NCBI RefSeq assembly: GCF_000472965.1
Contig: NZ_AXAU01000001.1
Coordinates: forward strand, 434,001 to 498,000
DNA: 64,000 bases
From: Bradyrhizobium murdochi
Lineage (GTDB): Bacteria; Pseudomonadota; Alphaproteobacteria; Rhizobiales; Xanthobacteraceae
Reading direction: 5' to 3'
In this document: one piece after another, positions 59,257-64,000 of the stretch
How positions within the stretch are numbered: the stretch's first letter is position 1
Layout: each line of letters opens with the position of its first letter
The notes under the pieces: model-generated
Database searches by the model: none
What the model was told of the DNA's origin: nothing
Seen by the model: only the letters and a program-made list of their open reading frames with translations
Program-made: the position numbers and the translations under genes

Positions 59257-60657
59257 ATGCCCATTCAAGTGCTGATGCCTGCGCTGTCGCCCACCATGGA
59301 GAAGGGCAATCTTGCGAAGTGGCTGAAGAAGGAAGGCGAGCCGATCAAGTCGGGCGATGTCATCGCCGAGATCGAGACCGACAAGGCGACGATGGAAGTC
59401 GAGGCGACCGATGAGGGCACGCTCGGCAAGATATTGATCCCGGAAGGCACCGCCGACGTCGCCGTCAACACGCCGATCGCGACCATTCTGGCCGACGGCG
59501 AGAGCGCCGCCGATCTCGGCAAAGCGAGCGCGCCGGCGCAAGCGGCCAAGGCCGCGGAATCCGCGCCCCCCGCCGAAGCCAAAGCGGAAGCGCCGCAGCC
59601 CAAGGCCGAGAAGGGGCCAGCAGCGCCGCCGGCCGCGGTCGCCGAGCCCGATCCGGAAGTCCCCGCCGGTACCGAGATGATCACGCAGACCATTCGCGAG
59701 GCGTTGCGCGATGCGATGGCGGAAGAGATGCGGCGCGACCCCGACGTGTTCATCATGGGCGAGGAGGTCGCGGAATATCAGGGCGCCTATAAGGTGACCC
59801 AGGGGCTCTTGCAGGAATTCGGCGCGCGGCGCGTGATCGATACCCCGATCACCGAGCATGGCTTTGCCGGCGTCGGCGTTGGTGCTGCGATGTCGGGGCT
59901 GAAGCCGGTCGTCGAATTCATGACGTTCAATTTTGCCATGCAGGCGATCGACCAGATCATCAACTCCGCGGCCAAGACGCTGTACATGTCGGGGGGGCAG
60001 ATGGGCTGCTCGATTGTATTCCGCGGCCCGAACGGTGCCGCCGCCCGCGTCGCCGCCCAGCACAGTCAGGACTACTCGGCCTGGTACTCGCAAATTCCCG
60101 GGCTGAAGGTGATCGCGCCGTTCTCGGCGGCCGACTACAAGGGGCTGCTCAAGGCCGCGATCCGCGATCCCAACCCCGTCATCTTCCTCGAAAACGAAGT
60201 CTTGTACGGCCACACCGGCGAGGTGCCAAAACTCGACGACTACGTGATCCCGATTGGCAAGGCGCGTATCGTTCGCTCGGGCAAGGACGTAACGCTGATC
60301 TCGTGGTCGAATGGCATGACCTACGCGCTGAAAGCCGCCGACGAGCTCGCGAAGGAAGGCATCGAGGCCGAGGTGATCGACCTGCGCACGCTGCGCCCGA
60401 TGGACACCGAGACGATCATCAACTCGGTAAAGAAGACCGGCCGCGCGGTGACGGTGGAAGAGGGCTGGCAGCAGTCCGGCGTCGGCGCCGAGATTGCCGC
60501 CCGCATCATGGAGCAAGCCTTCGACTATCTCGATGCGCCGGTCGCGCGCGTATCCGGCAAGGACGTGCCGATGCCCTATGCCGCGAACCTCGAAAAGCTC
60601 GCATTGCCTTCCGTTGCCGAGGTGGTCGCAGCCGCCAAGGCCGTTTCTTATCGGTAA
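59257..60657 (+). CDS. pdhB: Pyruvate dehydrogenase E1 beta subunit with lipoyl domain
   Basis: A 466-residue protein. The N-terminal lipoyl domain (residues about 1-80) has the lipoylated lysine in [12 protein letters not shown]. An Ala/Pro-rich linker (about 85-140) precedes the E1-beta transketolase domain ([54 protein letters not shown]). The fused lipoyl domain on E1-beta is the alphaproteobacterial form, and its sequence is nearly the same as the lipoyl domain of PdhC. A small gene follows after 4 bp. Confidence 0.96.
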   Translation: MPIQVLMPALSPTMEKGNLAKWLKKEGEPIKSGDVIAEIETDKATMEVEATDEGTLGKILIPEGTADVAVNTPIATILADGESAADLGKASAPAQAAKAAESAPPAEAKAEAPQPKAEKGPAAPPAAVAEPDPEVPAGTEMITQTIREALRDAMAEEMRRDPDVFIMGEEVAEYQGAYKVTQGLLQEFGARRVIDTPITEHGFAGVGVGAAMSGLKPVVEFMTFNFAMQAIDQIINSAAKTLYMSGGQMGCSIVFRGPNGAAARVAAQHSQDYSAWYSQIPGLKVIAPFSAADYKGLLKAAIRDPNPVIFLENEVLYGHTGEVPKLDDYVIPIGKARIVRSGKDVTLISWSNGMTYALKAADELAKEGIEAEVIDLRTLRPMDTETIINSVKKTGRAVTVEEGWQQSGVGAEIAARIMEQAFDYLDAPVARVSGKDVPMPYAANLEKLALPSVAEVVAAAKAVSYR

Positions 60658-60661
60658 GCCC

Positions 60662-60967
60662 ATGGCCGGTCCGAACGAACAACCGCTGCCGCCGGACGTG
60701 ATCGGCCGCGAGGACGCCGTTGAAGTCCTGCGCGCCTTCGTCGTCGATGGTGGGCTCTCGATCGCGTTCCAGCGCGCTTTCGAGGAACCTGACATGTGGG
60801 GCCTCTTGCTGGTCGATATCGCCCGCCACGCCGCCCGCGCCTATGCGCGCGAGAGTGGCTACACCGAGGACGAGGCGCTCGCGCGCATCGTCGAGATGTT
60901 CGAAGCCGAAATCAACCGGCCGACCGACATGGGCTCCACCACGCCCCGGTCGCAACAGGGTCACTGA
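60662..60967 (+). CDS. DUF5076-like small protein in the pdh operon
   Basis: A 101-residue protein, MAGPNEQPLPPDVIGREDAV, then EVLRAFVVDGGLSIAFQRAF, EEPDMWGLLLVDIARHAARA and a C-terminal helix. I recall this as DUF5076, found between pdhB and pdhC in Bradyrhizobium relatives. The start is 4 bp after pdhB and the stop 2 bp before pdhC, so it is translated within the operon. It is soluble and mostly helical, with no known function. A role in assembly or control of the pyruvate dehydrogenase complex is a guess from context. Confidence 0.85.
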   Translation: MAGPNEQPLPPDVIGREDAVEVLRAFVVDGGLSIAFQRAFEEPDMWGLLLVDIARHAARAYARESGYTEDEALARIVEMFEAEINRPTDMGSTTPRSQQGH

Positions 60968-60969
60968 CG

Positions 60970-62343
60970 ATGCCGATCAACATTTTGATGCCCGCGCTGT
61001 CGCCCACGATGGAAAAGGGCAACCTTGCCAAGTGGCTCAAGAAAGAGGGCGACAAGGTCAAGTCCGGCGACGTAATCGCCGAGATCGAGACCGACAAGGC
61101 GACGATGGAAGTCGAGGCGGTCGACGAGGGCACGATTGCCAAGATTCTGGTGCCGGAGGGTACGCAGGATGTCCCCGTCAACGACGTGATCGCGGTGCTG
61201 GCCGGCGACGACGAGGATGTGAAGGCGGCAGGCGCCGCGCCCGCGCCGAAGGCTGCTGAAGCGCCCAAGGAGGCACCCAAAGAAGCGCCCAAGGAAGCAC
61301 CTAAGCCTGCTGCCGCGGCAGCGGCGCCAACACCTCCGCCCGCAGCGGCTTCCGCGCCTGCCCCTCAGGCGGCGGCGCCTGCCAAGGGCAACGGCCAGGC
61401 CCGCATCTTCTCGTCGCCGCTCGCGCGCCGTCTCGCCAAGGATGCGGGCATCGATCTTTCGCGCATCAACGGCTCGGGCCCGCATGGCCGCGTCGTCGCC
61501 CGCGACGTCGAGGATGCGAAATCCGGCAAGGGCCTGAAAGCCCCGGCCGCCGCGCCTGCGGCGGGTCCGAGCATTGCGCCTATGGGCGCGTTTGCGCCCG
61601 GGATGTCCGACAAGCAGATTTTGGCGCTGTTCGAGGAAGGTTCCTACGAGATCGTGCCGCATGACGGCATGCGCCGCACCATTGCGCAACGGCTGACCGC
61701 GTCGGTGCAGACCGTGCCGCATTTCTATCTGACGATGGACTGCGACATCGGCAAGCTCCTGGTCGCGCGCGAGGAGATCAACGCCGCAGCCCCCAAGGAC
61801 AAGGAAAAGAAGCCGCTCTACAAGCTCTCGGTCAATGACTTCGTCATCAAGGCGATGGCGGTCGCGCTGCAAAAGATTCCGAATTGCAACGTGAGCTGGA
61901 CCGATGGCGGCATGGTCAAGCACAAGCACTCCGACATCGGCGTGGCCGTGGCCATGCCCGGCGGCCTGATCACGCCGATCATCCGCAAAGCCGAGACCAA
62001 GACACTCTCCACGATTTCGTCCGAAATGAAAGACTTTGCCGCGCGCGCGCGGGCGCGCAAGCTGAAGCCGGAAGAATACCAGGGCGGCACCACGGCGGTG
62101 TCCAACCTCGGCATGTACGGCATCAACCACTTCACCGCCGTGATCAATCCGCCGCACGCGACGATCCTTGCGGTCGGCACCAGCGAGGAGCGTCCCGTGG
62201 TGCGTGCCGGCAAGATTGAGATCGCGCAAGTGATGAGCGTGACACTGTCCTGCGATCACCGGGCGATCGACGGCGCGCTCGGCGCCGAGCTGATCGGCGC
62301 CTTCAAGCAGTTGATCGAAAACCCCGTCATGATGATGGTATGA
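60970..62343 (+). CDS. pdhC: Dihydrolipoamide acetyltransferase (PDH E2)
   Basis: The 457-residue E2 core enzyme. Order: lipoyl domain (residues about 1-80, with [12 protein letters not shown]), a linker with repeated APKE units, a peripheral subunit-binding domain (SSPLARRLAKDAGIDLSRIN, then GSGPHGRVVARDVE), and the catalytic acetyltransferase domain ending with the HRAIDGALGAEL active-site motif. It transfers acetyl groups from lipoamide to CoA and binds E1 and E3. lpd follows after about 140 bp, with a palindromic repeat in the gap. Confidence 0.97.
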   Translation: MPINILMPALSPTMEKGNLAKWLKKEGDKVKSGDVIAEIETDKATMEVEAVDEGTIAKILVPEGTQDVPVNDVIAVLAGDDEDVKAAGAAPAPKAAEAPKEAPKEAPKEAPKPAAAAAAPTPPPAAASAPAPQAAAPAKGNGQARIFSSPLARRLAKDAGIDLSRINGSGPHGRVVARDVEDAKSGKGLKAPAAAPAAGPSIAPMGAFAPGMSDKQILALFEEGSYEIVPHDGMRRTIAQRLTASVQTVPHFYLTMDCDIGKLLVAREEINAAAPKDKEKKPLYKLSVNDFVIKAMAVALQKIPNCNVSWTDGGMVKHKHSDIGVAVAMPGGLITPIIRKAETKTLSTISSEMKDFAARARARKLKPEEYQGGTTAVSNLGMYGINHFTAVINPPHATILAVGTSEERPVVRAGKIEIAQVMSVTLSCDHRAIDGALGAELIGAFKQLIENPVMMMV

Positions 62344-62360
62344 GGCGAGGATAACCGCAC

Positions 62361-62442
62361 CGTCATTGCGAGCGCAGCGAAGCAATCCATCGCATCGGCG
62401 ACAAGGTGGATTGGTTCGTCGCAAGGGCTCCTCGCAATGACG
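62361..62442. repeat. Palindromic repeat, cgtcattgcgagc family, copy 3
   Basis: Ends cgtcattgcgagcg and ctcgcaatgacg flank inner arms around gcaatcca / tggattg. It lies between pdhC and lpd, inside the operon, and closely resembles the copy after lpd. Confidence 0.8.
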
Positions 62443-62483
62443 GAGAACTGTGATGGTCGCACCACGATAACGAGCACATAGCC

Positions 62484-63902
62484 ATGGCCGACAATTCCTT
62501 CGACGTCATCATCATCGGCTCCGGCCCCGGTGGCTACGTCACCGCGATCCGCTCGGCGCAGCTCGGCTTCAAGACCGCGATTATCGAGAAATCTTATCTC
62601 GGCGGCATCTGCCTGAACTGGGGCTGCATCCCGACCAAGGCGCTGCTGCGCTCCGCCGAGATCTTTCACTACATGCAGCACGCCAAGGATTACGGCCTTT
62701 CCGCCGAGAAGATCTCGTTTGATCCGAAGGCCGTCGTGCAGCGCTCGCGCGGCGTCTCGAAGCGGCTGAATGACGGCGTCGGCTTCCTGATGAAGAAGAA
62801 CAAGGTGACGGTGATCTGGGGCGATGCGTCGATCGACGCGCCCGGCAAGGTCACAGTGAAGAAGTCGCAGGTCGAGGCGCCAAAAGGCGCGTTGGGCGAG
62901 GGCGCCTATCAGGCCAAGCACATCATCATCGCCACTGGCGCGCGGCCGCGCGTGCTGCCGGGGCTCGAGCCCGACAAGAAACTGGTCTGGACCTATTTCG
63001 AGGCGATGGTGCCGGATCGGATGCCGAAATCGCTGCTGGTGGTCGGCTCCGGCGCGATCGGCATTGAGTTCGCCTCGTTCTTCCACACCATGGGTGCTGA
63101 CGTCACCGTGGTCGAGGTGTTGCCGCAGATCCTCCCGGTCGAGGATGCGGAAATCGCTGGCCTCGCGCGAAAACGGTTCGAGAAGCAGGGCATCAAGATT
63201 CTCAGTGATACCAAGGTCACGAAGCTCGAGAAGAAGGCCGACAGCGTGGTCGCCACCATCGACGACGGCAAGAAGCCGCAGACGGTCGAGTTCGAGCGGG
63301 TGATCTCGGCGGTCGGCGTGGTCGGCAATGTCGAGGGCCTCGGCCTGGAAAAACTCGGCGTCAAGACCGACCGCGGCGTCGTCGTGATCGACGGCTACGG
63401 CAAGACCAATGTCCCCGGCATCTATGCTATTGGTGACGTCGCAGGTCCGCCGATGCTCGCCCACAAGGCCGAGCACGAAGGCGTCGTCTGCATCGAGGCG
63501 ATCAAGGGCCTGCATCCGCACGCCACGGACAAGAACCTCATTCCCGGCTGCACCTATTGCCACCCGCAGATTGCCTCCGTCGGTCTGACCGAGGCGAAGG
63601 CGAAAGAGGGCGGCCGCGAGATTCGCGTCGGCCGTTTCCCGTTCGTCGGCAACGGCAAGGCAATCGCGCTAGGCGAGGACCAGGGCCTCGTCAAGGTGAT
63701 CTTCGACAAGAAGACGGGGCAATTGCTCGGCGCCCACATGATCGGCGCGGAGGTGACCGAGTTGATCCAGGGCTACGTGGTCGCCATGAACCTGGAGACT
63801 ACGGAAGAGGAGTTGATGCACACCATATTCCCGCATCCGACGCTGTCCGAGATGATGAAGGAGGCCGTGTTGGATGCCTACGGCCGCGTGCTGAATATCT
63901 GA
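62484..63902 (+). CDS. lpd: Dihydrolipoamide dehydrogenase (PDH E3)
   Basis: E3 reoxidises dihydrolipoamide using NAD and FAD. The 472-residue protein has the FAD-binding IIGSGPGGYVTAIRSAQ start, the redox-active pair Cys43 and Cys48 (GGICLNWGCIPTKAL), the NAD-binding VVGSGAIGIEFASFF and the C-terminal His-Glu pair in FPHPTLSEMM. It is the last gene of the pdh cluster within the window; a palindromic repeat follows immediately. Other genes of this operon probably continue downstream. Confidence 0.97.
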   Translation: MADNSFDVIIIGSGPGGYVTAIRSAQLGFKTAIIEKSYLGGICLNWGCIPTKALLRSAEIFHYMQHAKDYGLSAEKISFDPKAVVQRSRGVSKRLNDGVGFLMKKNKVTVIWGDASIDAPGKVTVKKSQVEAPKGALGEGAYQAKHIIIATGARPRVLPGLEPDKKLVWTYFEAMVPDRMPKSLLVVGSGAIGIEFASFFHTMGADVTVVEVLPQILPVEDAEIAGLARKRFEKQGIKILSDTKVTKLEKKADSVVATIDDGKKPQTVEFERVISAVGVVGNVEGLGLEKLGVKTDRGVVVIDGYGKTNVPGIYAIGDVAGPPMLAHKAEHEGVVCIEAIKGLHPHATDKNLIPGCTYCHPQIASVGLTEAKAKEGGREIRVGRFPFVGNGKAIALGEDQGLVKVIFDKKTGQLLGAHMIGAEVTELIQGYVVAMNLETTEEELMHTIFPHPTLSEMMKEAVLDAYGRVLNI

Positions 63903-63908
63903 TGCCGC

Positions 63909-63993
63909 CGTCATTGCGAGCGAAGCGAAGCAATCCATCTATCCGCTTGCGGCGCTATGGATTGCTTCGTCGCAAGAGCTCCTCGCAATGACG
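63909..63993. repeat. Palindromic repeat, cgtcattgcgagc family, copy 4
   Basis: Ends cgtcattgcgagcgaagc and ctcgcaatgacg enclose inner arms gaagcaatccat / atggattgcttc. It begins seven bases past the lpd stop and reaches nearly to the window edge. It is the most regular copy of the family here. Confidence 0.8.
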
Positions 63994-64000
63994 GACAACG

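Noticed and set aside
59143..62424. Long minus-strand frames opposite pdhB, DUF5076 gene and pdhC
   Set aside because: Shadows of the pdh operon; Arg/Gly-rich products with no domain features.
62256..63563. Minus-strand frame opposite lpd
   Set aside because: Lies wholly over a certain gene and its translation has no recognisable protein features.

Overview
The window is high-GC DNA from an alphaproteobacterium of the Hyphomicrobiales. The protein sequences and several intergenic palindromic repeats look most like Bradyrhizobium or a close relative (inference; I could run no search). The left-to-right core order is bamA-lpxD-fabZ-lpxA-lpxI-lpxB / gltA / gltX / comEC / lexA / moeA / moaC-trpC-trpD / ppiD / tpiA / secG / pyrG / kdsA / eno / ftsB-like / pdhA-pdhB-pdhC-lpd. 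From memory this is a long chromosomal backbone shared across the order, here interrupted by accessory segments. No tRNA, rRNA, CRISPR array, prophage or insertion sequence was seen.

Region 1 (1-7744) is the outer-membrane and lipid A block: the end of bamA, then lpxD, fabZ, lpxA, lpxI and lpxB. Two secreted accessory proteins (a histidine phosphatase and a small unknown) sit between fabZ and lpxA. Region 2 (7896-16265) has citrate synthase, GluRS and GlnRS back to back, a SnoaL-like protein, a methyltransferase, a type I glutamine synthetase and two small proteins. Region 3 (16423-21814) has comEC, two conserved unknowns, lexA with an upstream SOS box, and moeA.

Region 4 (21843-36708) is about 15 kb of accessory genes lying between moeA and moaC. 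It holds a HAD phosphatase, secreted small proteins, a CtpA-type protease, a MarR / Bug receptor / flavin monooxygenase divergon with a long AT-rich palindrome, a repeat-filled gene-free stretch, a GGDEF-EAL sensor protein, and an amidase-MFS operon divergent from a CGNR zinc-finger regulator with two matching palindromes in the shared promoter region. The two divergons are the best candidates here for uncharacterised small-molecule utilisation or detoxification systems.

Region 5 (36803-48843) returns to the backbone: moaC-trpC-trpD, the periplasmic folding factor ppiD, tpiA, an XRE-cupin/unknown/GNAT operon, secG, pyrG, a NIPSNAP-like protein, kdsA and an overlapping MFS exporter. Region 6 (49082-54063) is accessory: a Cache-HAMP adenylate cyclase, an orphan ABC substrate-binding protein with a Tat-like signal, queF, and a cytochrome c paired with a Tat-exported beta-propeller protein. 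Region 7 (54240-63902) is central carbon metabolism: enolase, a quinone-oxidoreductase-like protein, an FMN reductase, an FtsB-like division protein, and the pyruvate dehydrogenase operon with a DUF5076-like gene between pdhB and pdhC.

The intergenic regions carry several families of palindromic repeats. One family (cgtcattgcgagc ends) appears four times, and one of its copies contains a hairpin module also found in a different repeat family, which suggests mosaic or nested elements.
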